Below, one piece after another: positions 13,089 through 25,500 of a stretch of DNA of 64,000 nt (positions are counted from its first letter, which is position 1; every line of letters begins with the position of its first letter). The translations under genes and the position numbers were made by a program. This DNA comes from Sanghuangporus weigelae. Its lineage: Eukaryota > Basidiomycota > Agaricomycetes > Hymenochaetales > Hymenochaetaceae. A model generated the notes under the pieces. That model made no database searches. It was not told where the DNA came from and saw only the letters and a list, made by a program, of their open reading frames with translations. Where the stretch lies: assembly GCA_033182465.1 (NCBI GenBank), contig CP137318.1, forward strand, positions 2,666,001 to 2,730,000. The letters run 5' to 3'.

Positions 13089-14605
13089 ATGTCTGCTACA
13101 TTCTTTACAGTGGCTAATTCTCCACCTTGTCTTCCCTATCCTCCATCCAGTTCTCCTCCGTTTGCAGGTCGACAATCCTCTATCTCGTTGCCTGTGCTCA
13201 ACATGAAGGACGTTTCCTCATTATCAAACCGCAACACGACTCGCAGTCAGTTCTATCCCAAGAAGCGACCCTCTCCTCATCGCGATGGCGTTCAGAAACT
13301 CCGATGCAAGGACTCTCCTGCTACCTCACGCAGGACTCCAGCCGTTATCAAAGCTGAGCTTCAGCGATTACGACAACGCGAGGCTCAGCTGGCAGCGTTT
13401 CGCAGAGAAGGTATATACGTAGAAGAAGAATATCGTGAAGAGATTTGCTGTTACATGCATGAGATGGAGGTCAGTTGTCGATTTTGATCATGTCTGCAAG
13501 TGGCTTCGATTCTGAATGTCGAGTTCTTGCACAGAACTATACAATGGGCTCTGCTTCGGCGATGGACCAGCAACCCGAAATTAAATGGGCAATGCGGCCA
13601 TGTCTCGTTGATTTTCTCATCGAGATCCACTTTACTTTCCGCCTTCGCCCCGAGACTCTCTACCTCACCATGAATATTGTAGACCGATACGTTTCGCGTC
13701 GCATCGTATATACGAAGCACTATCAACTGGTAGGATGTGCTGCATTGTGGATCGCGGCAAAGTTTGAAGATGCGAAGGAGCGTGTGCCAACACTGACCGA
13801 TCTTGTGGGCATATGTCGCGACACTTATGATGAATCTGCGTTTATTCAGATGGAAGGGCACGTTCTGGCTACCATTCAATGGACTTTGGGTCACCCGACA
13901 GCAGAGGCCTGGCTTCGTTTTTATTGCTGTGGCTCATTCGAGGAGAGCACAAAGGTCCAGCATGTCGCTAGATTCCTCATGGAAGTCACCTTATTTTATC
14001 GTGACTTCATCAAATACTCTCCCTCAGCTAATGCCCTTGCCTCGCTTATACTGGCTCGTCACGTTTGCCAGGAGCCGAGACGGATTTACGACGAGCCCGA
14101 TTCGGTCATCGAGATCATTGAACTAATCGACACTCGGCTCTCCAGGAACATCGCAGATCTTTCGGAAAATCTCGTCAGGAAGTACTCGTATCCCTTTTAC
14201 TCGAAGGCGTCAACAATCACTGTTCAGTGGTATTTGACTGGAAATCGATTTGCTCGTCAGGTCATCCCGAGTCTGATCCCGATGACACCGGTGTCGCGAA
14301 ATCCGCTTTCGGCACTCAGTACGCCCATGAGCTCAATGTCCGTGTCTACGGATTCCTCGTCGGATGACATCGACATGCCAGCCACTCCGACAGGTCCTGT
14401 ATATGCCGGAGACCCGTTTTTGATCTCGCAACCTCATCACACCTCCAAAAGCGACAAGGAGAACATCCCGATGACTTACGATCAGGCGGTGGCAACGAAG
14501 TACACAAACGTCGCAGATGAGTGCGCTTCGCACGATTATTACTCACGCCCTGCGTTGCATGATCGGAACGTCCTTGCGCCTTCACCTGTTCGTCAAATCT
14601 CATGA
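13089..14605 (+). CDS. CLN1: G1/S cyclin, Cln type
   Basis: This is a cyclin that would activate the main CDK at the G1/S transition. There are two exons, 13089-13469 and 13535-14605, giving 483 residues, with a 65-nt intron (donor gtcagt, acceptor gcacag). Residues 1-125 are basic and Ser/Pro-rich and end in a helix-prone ELQRLRQREAQLAAFRREG segment. The cyclin box starts near residue 145 with MRPCLVDFLIEIH, then YLTMNIVDRYVSRR and GCAALWIAAKFEDAKERVP, the pattern of fungal Cln cyclins rather than mitotic B-type ones. The C-terminus is rich in Ser/Thr-Pro sites (TPVS, STPMS, ATPTGP, APSPVR) and includes KSDKENIP, consistent with phosphorylation-driven turnover. The long leader upstream suggests post-transcriptional control. 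Confidence 0.85.
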
Positions 14606-17026
14606 TGCCGAATCTGCGGTTTTCGTCCGTCGCGCTACATGTATTCATTCATGTTTGCCGCCTTCTGGTCGCATTGGTCGAGCTCTGACCGTTCTGTGCC
14701 TCTGTCTGAAACGTCAACTTTTTCTCTGCAACTCAAAATGTACTCTATCATATACTTCAATCGCCTTCAAAAAAGGGCACCCTCCGCGCACTTTTCCCTG
14801 TCTCTGCAAGCTCAATCATCCCATGCATTCCATCATTTCAATGGTCTTTGTCTCATCGCACTTATCGCACTACACATTTCCCATCCGTGGATTGGAGGAT
14901 GCAGATCCAAACGACAGGGACACACTTCCCCCTCAAAAAGGATGGTTTCTTTTTCATTCGGGTTTTTCGCGTGTCGCGATCGTGTTCCAAGTCGAGCGGA
15001 CTAATCCTCCTTTCAATAGTACGCGTCTCGCATTCTTTTTTCTTGTACTCGTGTCCTCCAGCCGTCCATTCCACTACACCATCATTGCAACATTCATTCA
15101 GTACAGGTATCTTTTTTTACAGCATTCGTCACTTTAGTGTTCCCCCTTATATCCCCCACCTTTACCCTTTTACCCCCTTTTTACCCAAGCACTGCTTCCT
15201 AATCTGTGCCTTTCTCTCCTTCATTGTGTGCGTTAGCCATGGGTTGGGTTGCAAGCTGCCTTTGATTTATTCTTTTTTAGTGTCATAGTCCGCAATCGTG
15301 TCAAATGAACTCTCTCCCCCCTCTTCATTTTCTCGTGCACATTATATTGGTCCGTATTCACATTTTCCCCTTCCATTGTCTGTCCCTTCTGCGTCATTGT
15401 CATTACAGCACGTTGCAATATCCGCGTCCACTTCCTCCAGTTATTCCATGATGTGCTTTCCCAAAGCAAGTGTGCCTTTTCCCCTTGGGCATGATAGCAG
15501 GTTGCTTGTCAATAATCAGAACACAATCGGTCGTATTTTATCTAAATATTGAATGTAAAAATGAAGAGCGTCTCACGAGTGAAAGGAGAAAAGTTTGATT
15601 TCGATGCTGGGAAGTAGTGGATGCAGTTTAGAAGAACGGGCAAGTCCAAGACTGAAGTGGAAAAGCGATGATAGATAGGAAGCCGGTTGAACCAGGACCT
15701 CATGATGATATCATATAAATGCAGGTTTAGCATCATCGCATCGGTTTCTCGAAGACCCGTGTTTTTCAACACGCACACAGGCGGCCATGTGTCTACTGAA
15801 GTATCAAAGATCAAAGATCAAAGAATTTTGTACATCTTGCGTGACTATTCATCAAGCAAAAAATGAATCCGTCATGCGCGAGCCCGCAGCGGAAATTCAG
15901 CGTAGGACAACTGATGGCCGCGATAGTAATATAGATTGACAGTAGGTATACATTGTATTCAGCCTTGCAAAGTTGCAACCTTCCTTCCTGTTTTACATTG
16001 AGGTCCATTATCTTGAGCTGCATCGTTGTTTAATACTGTATGTTATCCAGCTAATTAGATGACGTCGACGAAACCGTGTGTTTTGTTTGAAATTCGACCG
16101 TTTTCTCTCCTCATTTCCCTTGCTTACATTGTCATTCCGTAAGGATCCTCCTGCAGCTTCGTGTACATTTATTACAGTGTTTCACGATATCCAAGCCTTT
16201 CGGATCGCAATTAATTCTGAGGCATGACGACTAGCTGGAACGCGGTCCGTCGCTTTGCCTCCCGCTGCTTCTGCCGCAGCCGGGTCAACAGTTTTATACA
16301 CTTGCCTACGCACTTCACGATGCCGATTTGCGACATCACTTCCAGGCAGTCACATCGAGATCTGGTCAAACTTTCCCGCCGTCTTGAGAGAATGACGCAT
16401 CAAATGAGGGAAGAAGAAAGCCTGGAGAGGGATATATACTGATATATATCCGAAGGGACGTGGCCTTCGATTGGCCGCGTTTCTTTTTTCGCAAGAATTA
16501 AATGATCGGTATTCGGACACGTATCATCAGCAGACTGTACGGCAGTTGCACGGATTGAAGGCGTCTCCCGATCCAAGCCCTATACATGTTCCTATGTGCC
16601 CCTACTCGCCGGGCCTAGAGTATGTTATCTCCTTCTCAACAGAACGTTGACCGGACCGCTGTTTTGTAGGGTTGTAGGCAGTTGTATGTAGGCCCGAAGT
16701 TGCCCGAAGCCAGCAATATATACTAGCAGCGGTATCGCAGTCTGCGTCATTGACTTCGCAATCGCAACCGTTATGTATATGTACCTCCCTCTTATTCGGA
16801 TGCGCTCATGAATTCAATACCTATCACCATTGACATTTCAGTTCATGCCGATGACGCCAGTCGAGCTCTTATCTGGACAATTACAGCGGATACCACGGGA
16901 ATTTTGATAGCTGGTAAGGCATGGCAAGGCATTCCATCAAAGCGATGAACACAACTCCAATCCTCCTTTAATTGACCGACATAGTCTTACACAAGTCGCG
17001 CTTTATGATGCTGCTCTGTTACACGC
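14606..17026. other. Intergenic region, no gene recognised
   Basis: This contains the 3' UTR of the cyclin gene, T- and C-rich on the plus strand to about 15300, and the 3' flank of the minus-strand oxidoreductase. Open frames here (for example 15542-15814 -, 16224-16442 +) are short, lack known motifs and do not splice into anything longer. The only structure noted is the small inverted repeat at 16430-16451. Confidence 0.5.
16430..16451. repeat. Small perfect inverted repeat
   Basis: GGATATATA and TATATATCC are separated by CTGA, giving a 9-bp stem with a 4-nt loop. It is AT-rich and may be chance. No gene end lies next to it, so no terminator role is claimed. Confidence 0.5.
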
Positions 17027-18926
17027 TTATTCCAGCTTCCATTGATTGTCTTCGAGCTTGATTCCTACTGGCCGCTTTTCGTCCAGACTGATCCGACCTG
17101 CATGCAAGATTGCAGTTGTGAGCACCGTATTGGAAATCGTTGGAAGCCCCTGTGAGTCGAAATCCCCCGGCTGGATCTCACCCGCGTTTACAGCGTGAGC
17201 GGCGTCAATGAACTTCTCGATGGAGATGTATCCATAGCCCCGTTGTCCGTCGAAATGACCAGTCTCAGATGGCGAATACTTCATGCTAAAATTGAAACTT
17301 TAGGACCTGGTGATCACGATCGGGTTGAGAGACACTTACTAGAATGGGTTGTAGCTGTTGAAGGGACAGGTAGGATACAATCAGGAACATGCGTTAGCCG
17401 AGGATTAAAGGACATACTAAGTTTTCCCGGTGTCATCGACGGTTATGTCGTATCCGCGGTGCGCCTGGTCGACAGTGATATCTCCCTTGGGTGTGGGTCA
17501 GTTGACATAACATCTCATCTGGAGACGCAGGTTCATTCTTACTTTCTCCCCCATGTAGTACCAATGCTGCGCGGAATGCACGCCTGATTTGAGAGGCGCC
17601 GTCCACGAGGCAGTATACACCGCCGTTCCCTTGTGCTTAGGGCTCGAGAGTGATTGCCAGTCGACGAGCAAAGTTATCGTATCTTCGGTGTTTTCAACGC
17701 AATTGTACGGTTCCCCTGTTGCAATGCCGGTAGCTGCACTTGCAACTACACGTCTAGGCACTGCCTTCCCTTGCAAGATCCAGCAGCAAATGTCGATATG
17801 ATGGGATGAGAGATAGTAACTTGGTAAATGTGAGTATCCTGCCTTGCGATCACTAACAATTGACGACGATTTACCTGATGTCGCTGTCCTTCCCTGCCCA
17901 GGCGCGGAACGTCTCGAGCTGGCTTTTCGGCTGGCTCATCCAAGCATTGAAGAAGTTGAATTCCCCAAGTGTGGCAGCCCGCACTTTCGCATCACTGTAT
18001 ACCGGATCGAACCTGAAGCCGATGAATGAGTGCGACGCAGCTCGAGAGCGTACACGGACATTTACCTTTTATGGTGCTCAACGAAGCACACTACATTATT
18101 TCGCTTTGCGGCTTCAATAAGTTCGATGTGATGTTCGAGCTTCTGGGTCGCTGGTTTCGTGACTAAGACGTGCATACGACGTTCCAAGGCGTAAAGCGCG
18201 ATTGGAAAGTGAGTGCCTATATAGTCGGATTAGAACTTACGTGATTAACGAAGAAGTGGATTAAACATACTATCAGGCGTGAATATTATAACTGCACTGC
18301 CGGGCTGGAGGGCATCGATCGCGGTTTTATACGCCTCTGGATCAGTCTTTTCTTCTTCAGGGAATGACTTGAAGCTATTAAACGAAGTTTACGAATCATG
18401 GACAAACATCAACAATGCTATTGTCGCGTACGAGACATCCATATCTTTGTAAACATTTGCAATGTTTGCCTGCAAGTGATTCCGGATAGCAGGGAATTTG
18501 GAACTGCTGACGCCGACCATAGAGAGCTCATCAACCTTCTTGCGTCTGCGAAGGTCAAATAGTGTCAAGGCCACCACCTTCCAACATGCAAATTTCAGTA
18601 AGTTTTACATTCGATGGAATTTGTTTATGTACATACGCCAATCTAGAGAGACAGTCTGATCAATAGCACGATCACTAGAATATACTAAGATTGCAAGCTT
18701 GCCTTCTTGTCAGACTTTGAGGCTCCGGATTCCGTCCATCCTGTAGTGTACTCTCCCTAATGCGCCACTTTCTCAGCTCATCACCGATGCATTTGTGCCA
18801 AAATCGACTCACAGTACCACCTGTACATTATTCAACCCATCATGACAAGTATACGAAGACAGTAAACGAGAGTATAGATATCGACTCACACATTAGGACG
18901 TTCAGTTCCTTTCTACCTGTCGACAT
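17027..18926 (-). CDS. Gfo/Idh/MocA-family NAD(P)-dependent oxidoreductase
   Basis: This is a cytosolic-type dehydrogenase of the Gfo/Idh/MocA family, which usually acts on sugars or related polyols; the substrate is unknown. The ATG at 18926 begins [21 protein letters not shown], whose GTGEYTTG is the Rossmann dinucleotide loop. Further blocks in order are [31 protein letters not shown]-type cofactor residues, [11 protein letters not shown] (the family EKP motif reads TKP here), [46 protein letters not shown] and [14 protein letters not shown]. The end is NQWKLE and TAA at 17027. About eleven exons join without a frame break, so the gene looks intact. One intron has a GC donor, and a 6-nt exon codes Ile-Gly. 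It lies tail-side of SmD2 on the same strand, with no functional link seen. Confidence 0.85.
18643..18702 (-). other. GC-AG intron of the oxidoreductase gene
   Basis: The upstream exon ends GACAAGAAG. The intron begins gcaagc and ends ctctag, before the 6-nt exon ATTGGC. Reading through instead meets an in-frame TAG before any GT, so a GC donor is the only simple solution that keeps SDKKIGVVALTLF. Confidence 0.7.
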
Positions 18927-19366
18927 CTTGCTAATCGATAGACGTTGGGAGATGGAGGTTGCTGAGAGGAAGGTTTTGGAAGAGCGTCACCGAGACCAGC
19001 TATATGCATGGTCATTTTAATGTGTCGCGGAATCTTGCGGGCCAAGCGGCCCGGGACATCTTCTCCTTGGGCCGAAGTCTTACCGCCCGTAAACAATAAT
19101 AACCTGCAATACGAAGCAGCCCATGGCATACTGACCACGAAGGAAAAAAGTTAAAATTTAAATTTAAAGTGCCAGAATAAAGCGAGTTTCGGCCTGTGCC
19201 GATTTTGCTATTGGCACAAGCCGTGTCTGGTCTCTCAGTCCTGTACTGACTCTGAGGGGAAAGCCATAACGTTGCATGGACTAATGGAAATACAAGGAAA
19301 CTAGAACAAGTGCCTGCTGAATCATCGTGCCATGATTTCACAGAATGGGAACGTGGGTGAAAGCGG

Positions 19367-19989
19367 TCAAGCCTGGTGTCGCAAAACTATGTGAAGATAA
19401 TTAAAATCACGGAAAACGAGATACTACAGAGTGTACTCACTCAATATTACAGAATCGCCCCTAGGAAAATAACATCAGAAACTCGACACTGCGAGTGAGG
19501 TTGATCAGAAAACGCACCGAAGGAACATCTTGCTAATGAAGCGGTCTTTGTTAACAGGCTTCTTGTTTTTCCCCTTCGGTACCTCCACCCACATCTAAAC
19601 TCAGACGCATCAGAAAAGGTCTCGTCTGAAGCAAATTCATGCAATAACTCGCCTCTTTCACATTTTCCAGAACCTACACGGTAGATGAGCAAGAAGTGAG
19701 ATTTTGCTGGAACGACTCGAGTAGTTGGTGTTTAACCCACCATATTTGTGTGTCTGTCAAATGCCTTCACTCGTGCCAAAAGTTTCTTGTTGTTCCTCAG
19801 AGAGATGAGGACCTGATGGTGATTCCTGACCGCTAGCAACAGCACTGATAGCGGTCCTTGTGAGATCTCTTGTTCTTCAAGTTGTCGGATCTGGGCTTCG
19901 TCGAGCTCAGATTTCGGGACATTGGCCAGATGACTGATGAGGTAGGCGTTAGAAAGAAGATTTTGCATAACATAGTAATCATACCTCAT
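19367..19989 (-). CDS. SMD2: Small nuclear ribonucleoprotein SmD2
   Basis: SmD2 is a core Sm-ring subunit of the spliceosomal U1, U2, U4 and U5 snRNPs, assembled on the snRNA Sm site. Six exons (5, 193, 21, 77, 20 and 20 nt, in gene order from 19989) give 111 residues, the usual size for the family. The protein reads [18 protein letters not shown], then [40 protein letters not shown] (Sm1 motif), [16 protein letters not shown], and KMFLRGDSVILILRHQA (Sm2). I read these as one frame only if the third intron uses a GC donor. Exon 1 contains just ATG AG. The gene shares a 193-bp spacer with pescadillo on the other strand. Confidence 0.95.
19595..19652 (-). other. GC-AG intron of SMD2
   Basis: Exon 3 ends GTGAAAGAG, the intron starts gcgagt and ends gtttag, and exon 4 starts ATGTGGGTGG. 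The junction restores the invariant family stretch LENVKEMW, which strongly supports the GC donor. Confidence 0.85.
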
Positions 19990-20182
19990 GGTTTTGGCGC
20001 GTCAACAGATAGTCGCTTCAATATCGTGGATGTGGAACGGGTGAAGTCGACGATGAATACTTAGATGGAAGTTGGAACGTCTGAAGTGCCAACTTGAGCG
20101 TGGGAATATATAGTAGCGGACAGAAATTTTGAAGGAAGTGTGTTAACTTCGAACACTCCCTTCTCCATACTCCCGTAGCAAC
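19990..20182. promoter_or_regulatory. Divergent promoter of SMD2 and pescadillo
   Basis: Only 193 bp separate the two start codons, so both core promoters must lie here or inside the genes. A TATATA-like run sits at about 20105-20112. No transcript ends are visible in the sequence. Confidence 0.5.
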
Positions 20183-22268
20183 ATGGGTCGAATCAAGCAG
20201 AAGGGAAATTCTGGCGCAGCCAAAGCCTATGTAACTCGTTCAGCCGCAGTCAAAAGGCTACAGTGCTCTCTGGCGGATTTCCGTAGATTGTGTATCCTGA
20301 AAGGTCGAGAGGGCTTTCTTGGATCGAATCATTACTTTATTGACATGCGCCTCCATAGGTATCTTCCCTAGGGAGCCCAAAAACAGGAAGAAGGCAAACA
20401 AAGGATCTTCTGCCCCTACGTCGTTTTACTATGCGAAAGATATCGCGTATCTGGCACACGAGCCTGTGTTGCAGAAACTTAGGGAGCACAAGGCTTTCGC
20501 GAAGAAGCTTTCAAGAGCATTAGGACGCGGAGAATGGAGCAGCGCAAAAAGTCTGGAAGAGAATAAACCTGTCTATCGACTCGACCACATCGTCAAGGAA
20601 AGGTGTCGTGTCTGTCGTCTCTTCCTTCAATCAGTTATCTCACATTTTACCAGATATCCTACTTTCATAGACGCCGTTCGCGACATAGACGACGCCCTTT
20701 GCCTTGTGTCACTATTTGCCTCGCTTCCCTCAAATGCCCGGTTATCTCCCTCTCTAATCGAAAATTGCTCTCGTTTGTCTGCGGAGTGGCAGCTATACAT
20801 CATGCACACCCATGCCCTTCGAAAAATATTCCTATCAATAAAGGGTGTTTACTTCCAAGTAGAAGTTATGGATCAAAACGTTACGTGGCTGGTGCCTTAT
20901 CAATTCACGCAAAACGTAAGTTATCCGTGCCCAGAAATCGGGTGGACAAGTGCATAACTAAGATTGATAGATTCCCTCTGACGTCGACGTGCGGGTTATG
21001 TTGACATTCCTGGAACTCTATCAAACCTCTCTTGGCTTCGTTTTCTTCAAGCTCTACACAGATGCAGGACTCATTTACCCGCCGCCCCTTGATTCCGAAA
21101 AAGATGCGACCGGCGCTGGTGTTGGTGCCTTTCGTTTGCAAGAGGCAGACAGGCAGTCGGCTGCTGAAGGAAGCGTGCGCAAAGACGCAACTAGTGAGGG
21201 CAAAAGGGTTCTCGCGAAAGACGTACGACAGACGATTAAGGACATTGCTAGTACGTCTGTTGCAGGTGACGATCAAGCTCTGCCTATGGTCACGGAAGAC
21301 AAGACCGATGCGGAGGCAGGAGATGAGTTCGTTCTTCAGCCTTCCAAATCTAACCCAGAGGAGACTTCCGCTTTAACAACCCTACGGACACTCTCGTCTT
21401 TACCTGAATCGACGGTCGCGAGATTATTTAGCCCATATGTTTTCTTTCTCTCCAGAGAAATATCCCGTCCTCTCTTCGAATTCATCATTCGGTCTTTCGG
21501 CGGACGTGTCGGCTGGCCAGCTACCTCTGGCTCCGGCTCGCCATTTGACGAATCTAACGATTCCATCACCCACGTCATTATTGACCGTCCTTTATTTGCT
21601 GAGAGCAGTCAGTCGGCAGAAGAAAAGGAACGTCGCCGAAGGCGTAAATATGTCCAACCTCAGTGGATCGTAGACTGCGTCAATGCGAGTAAAATCCTTC
21701 CAGAAATTCCATATCTTCAGGGTGCTACGCTTCCACCCCATCTAAGTCCGTTTGGCAACAGGGTTGGAGCTTATGAGCCCACACAAACTGATCAGGCTGC
21801 CATGGAGGTGTCGGAGGGTGAGGAGGAAGAGGAAGCCCCCGAGGCGGAGAATGTCAAGGCTACTACTAACAAAGAAACTCTTGACGCCGTTATCGAGCGT
21901 GTGGTGGACAGCAATGAGCAATTGCGGGCAGCCGAATTGCAGGCAGAGACGGAGGGCGTTGACTACGGGACATTCGAAAAGAAGGTCAGCAAGCTGACGA
22001 AGAAGAAGGCGCCTGACGCGGATTCGGATCGGGCGAACGACTTGGAAATGAACAAGATGATGATGAGCCGGAAACAAAGGAAATTGTACGAAAAGATGAA
22101 GTACAGCGAGAACAAGCGGACGGCAGAGGTGAGCCCAGATATGAACGTTAAAGTGTTCAATGCCTGTACTGAGGACTGTGAACCATCTCCTTTTCAATTT
22201 AGCGTGCGATACTGGAGGAGAGGAAGCAAGCGTTGAGGAAAGAAAAGAGACGAGCACAAAAGACGTGA
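20183..22268 (+). CDS. NOP7: Pescadillo / Nop7, 60S ribosome biogenesis factor
   Basis: This is a nucleolar protein of the PeBoW (Nop7-Erb1-Ytm1) complex, required for 27S pre-rRNA processing and 60S assembly. The ATG at 20183 opens [19 protein letters not shown], the family signature. The pescadillo N-terminal domain follows ([54 protein letters not shown], then [11 protein letters not shown] and VTWLVPYQF). A BRCT domain spans about 21390-21750 ([17 protein letters not shown] to [16 protein letters not shown]). The acidic and lysine-rich C-terminal tail contains [18 protein letters not shown]. Short introns interrupt the 5' half, near 20970 and near the 3' end. The last exon ends KEKRRAQKT with TGA at 22266. 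The protein is complete with no sign of damage. Confidence 0.95.
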
Positions 22269-22542
22269 CAATTGTTTTCGTTAGGCCATCGCTAATTTTT
22301 CTTGTATTTCCTTCCGTAATTACATAGGATACGATTAGTGATGATTTTCTGACTGACTGAGAGGAAGAACGTAAAGTCACATGCAACGAGATGCATACTA
22401 CTGTTACTGTAGTATTGAATCTAGAAGGCCTATGCTTTCACCCTCATTCGTGTACCTCATCTCACCTGATTATTAGCCGAGCTGTTAGAATACAAGCTGG
22501 AGCGGAGCACCTCTTCTTCACTCTGCGGTTCGCTACGAGGCG

Positions 22543-25500
22543 ATGGTAGGCGGCAATTCACAAACATCCTCGCGACCAGTTACCGACCACAGCACGGACG
22601 ACCCGAACTTGCCATCTTATTCTGAAATAGAAAATGACCAAGCCTCTCCTGGACCCCGCGCGTACATGACTGCGACGACGACGACGACAGTCACAACGAC
22701 CACTCAGACGACCACTTTCTTCTCCTTGCCACTTTGGTTGCGGCGCGCGGGGCCAGCCTTGTCTTCACCCGCTAAGTCAGAAGGATCACAGCCATCGGTG
22801 TTATATGGGCAGGCTACAGAGGAAGGAAGGATTGCTCGTGCGATTAGCTATAACATTGACTTCAACAAGAAGTTGCCGGACATTCCTCACTCTGAAGCGG
22901 CGGGTGGTCCTGGATTCGCACGTCATAGCACCGGAATGATGCATCTACCAACAGTGCAACAAGAGATCGAGCTAGACACGAAGAGCACAGGGTTCTCTCG
23001 CTCATCGACTCTCCTATCACCTCCAGGACAATCAACGCGTACTCTGGCACAAGCAGGTCTTGGCATTGGTCTCCCGCATGTCATGCCGTCGGCAGCTAGC
23101 ACTTGCAGGACGCGAAAATTCTCGCAGTCCGCGACGAGGCCAAGCACCGCTCCAAGGCCAAATCGTCTTGAACCTAACAAGGAGGTCCGACGTGTCAAAA
23201 GCTTTTCACGCGCCCAAACAGGACCTGTACTTCTCGTCCCGAACTCAGAGGATCAGGAGAACGTGCAATCTCAGGAAAAGAACTCTACGTTGACTGTTCC
23301 GAATAGCAGTAACCCTGACTGTGTGATGCTTAGAGAAGGAGAAGCGTCTGCCAATCCTTCGGATGTTCGCTCTGAGCCTAAATCGTTGATGAGAAGAGCT
23401 TCCTTCTGGAATCGTCGGAGAGTCCAGTCGATGAAAAGTTCAGATGAGGCGCGGACCCAGTTGCAGCAAAATCCTCGAATTGTGCCTTTACCCACTTTAC
23501 CTGTCCTCCAACCAATCTCTCCTATGTTTCCAGATAGGGCGGTACAGTTTTCCTCGGGGTCATCACCTCGTCCTCCAAGTTTCCATACTTCTGGTCAGCT
23601 GAGGAGACGGCACTCTGAACGAAGCACTTCAACCCATCATTCGCCCCAGTATTCTAATTTCTCAGCAGAACCACCCCCTATACCTGTACGCTCCCCTCAC
23701 AGGTCGCTAGGATCAGGATACTCTCAATGCACGACAGCTCATAGAATTGACTCGTCTCTTCAAGAACCCCAATCTCGCCCTGTACAAAGTTCGTTCATCT
23801 CCTCACCAGCGCTTTCCCGCTTTCCCGTGATAGATCAAGGACAGTCCCGGCCGCGATCGATGACAAATCCGCCTAGTGTCCTGCACCGGCTTTCCATGGG
23901 TTTCTTCACTTCTTCCTCTCCTTCATCGCCAATTTCATCGCCGTCAGTTTCCACTAATATATTGAATGAGACCCCTGTGTCCTCGTCCCCTAGGCAGTCT
24001 CGCACTCTTCCTCGGAGTTCTTTATCCGCCTCAGCTTTAGAGATTCCGAGGCCGCGCGAAGATGAAGAATCGCCTGAAGTTTTCTTAGAAAGACTTGAAG
24101 CAGCTGTGAGCAAAGCGGAGATCGCTAATATTCTTGCGGGAAGGTTTGTCTGTCATGCATGCCTTGTGATGTTTGTTACTCGCTGACCCCGATCTTTCAG
24201 CGGAGACTCTTACTATTCCCAAGCTTTGCGAATATATATAGATCGTTTCAATTTCACAAACGATCCATTGGACATTGCTCTTCGGAAACTACTCATGGAC
24301 GTGGGTTTGCCGAAGGAAACGCAACAGATTGATCGCGTCATGGAAGCGTTTGCTGCTAGATATTCGCAGTGCAACCCGGATCTCTTCGTGTCTCAAGGTG
24401 ATTGTGCATCTTGACCTGATATCTCAATTCTGATTCTGATTGTGGTTTCACGGTTCCCTTAGACCATCCCTATATCCTTGCTTTTAGTCTGATCATGCTG
24501 CATACGGATGCTTTCAACAAGTCTAACAAGCGCAAAATGACCAAGGCAGACTATATAAAGAACACTAAACTTGTAGGAGTATCTACGGAAGTTCTTGACG
24601 TAAGAGTTCCGTTCGTTTATTTCTTCAAAACCTTGATTAATTGTTGGTCATATTAGTACTTCTTCGATAACATTGTTTTCGCGCCATTCATTTTCATAGA
24701 AGACCCCTTCGACGTGAATGGTCAGCGCGGCTTCACTCAGGATGGGAGAACTCATTCTTCAGGAAGTGCACAGGCAACCCCTATCTTGAACGGCTCTGTG
24801 CTCGGGAAGTCAAATAAGGTGGACGCATATTACCTTATTACTCGCGTAAGTGATTTTGCACAATTTGGCTTGTCACGTACTGAGACTCTGTAGAATCTTC
24901 TTGATGGACTCCGTATCGATGTAGAAACCTACATTCCCCTGCGAAACCCCTATTCTTATCAAGGTACCGCAGGCTCATGGAATGAGGCCGAGCTTCGCCG
25001 TTCCTTCGCTCGAGCGGAGGTGATTGAAGTCGATGTCATGGATGCTAGGAGGTTGTCCACTTTACCTTTCTTTACGATGAATGTTACTGGAGCTCCTGGA
25101 CCTGTGATCCATAATGTTGCTCCTCCTGCATTATCGGACCAAGAAAGTATGCTTTTGGAGCACTCGTCATTGAAGGTCACGAAAGTTGGTCTTTTGAACC
25201 GAAAGGGTAAGTGATTTGACCCACTAATGCGGCGTGACTTACTAAAAAGCCTTCCAGATGACCTGCAAGACGGTGGAAAGCGTTCAGCCAATAGAAGATG
25301 GAAGGAGCAGAGCATCATCTTGACCGGATCACAATTACTTTTTTATCGAGATTCGACAGTGGCTTTGAACCTCATCGTTCAGTCACACTCTCCGGGATGC
25401 GACTCTTTTCCTAATCAATCTTCATTCCTCATGCCGGATGAAATTCAGTCGGTGAAGGATGCAATCGCTGTTTATGACTCCTCTTACGTCAAGGTACGTC

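Noticed and set aside
16750-16920. Possible small two-exon plus-strand gene or peptide pheromone precursor
   Set aside because: Splice signals are weak and the encoded end lacks a CaaX motif.
22660-22715. Microsatellite-like ACG/ACC run
   Set aside because: It encodes a Thr-rich run inside the disordered N-terminus of the Arf GEF, so it is part of that gene.
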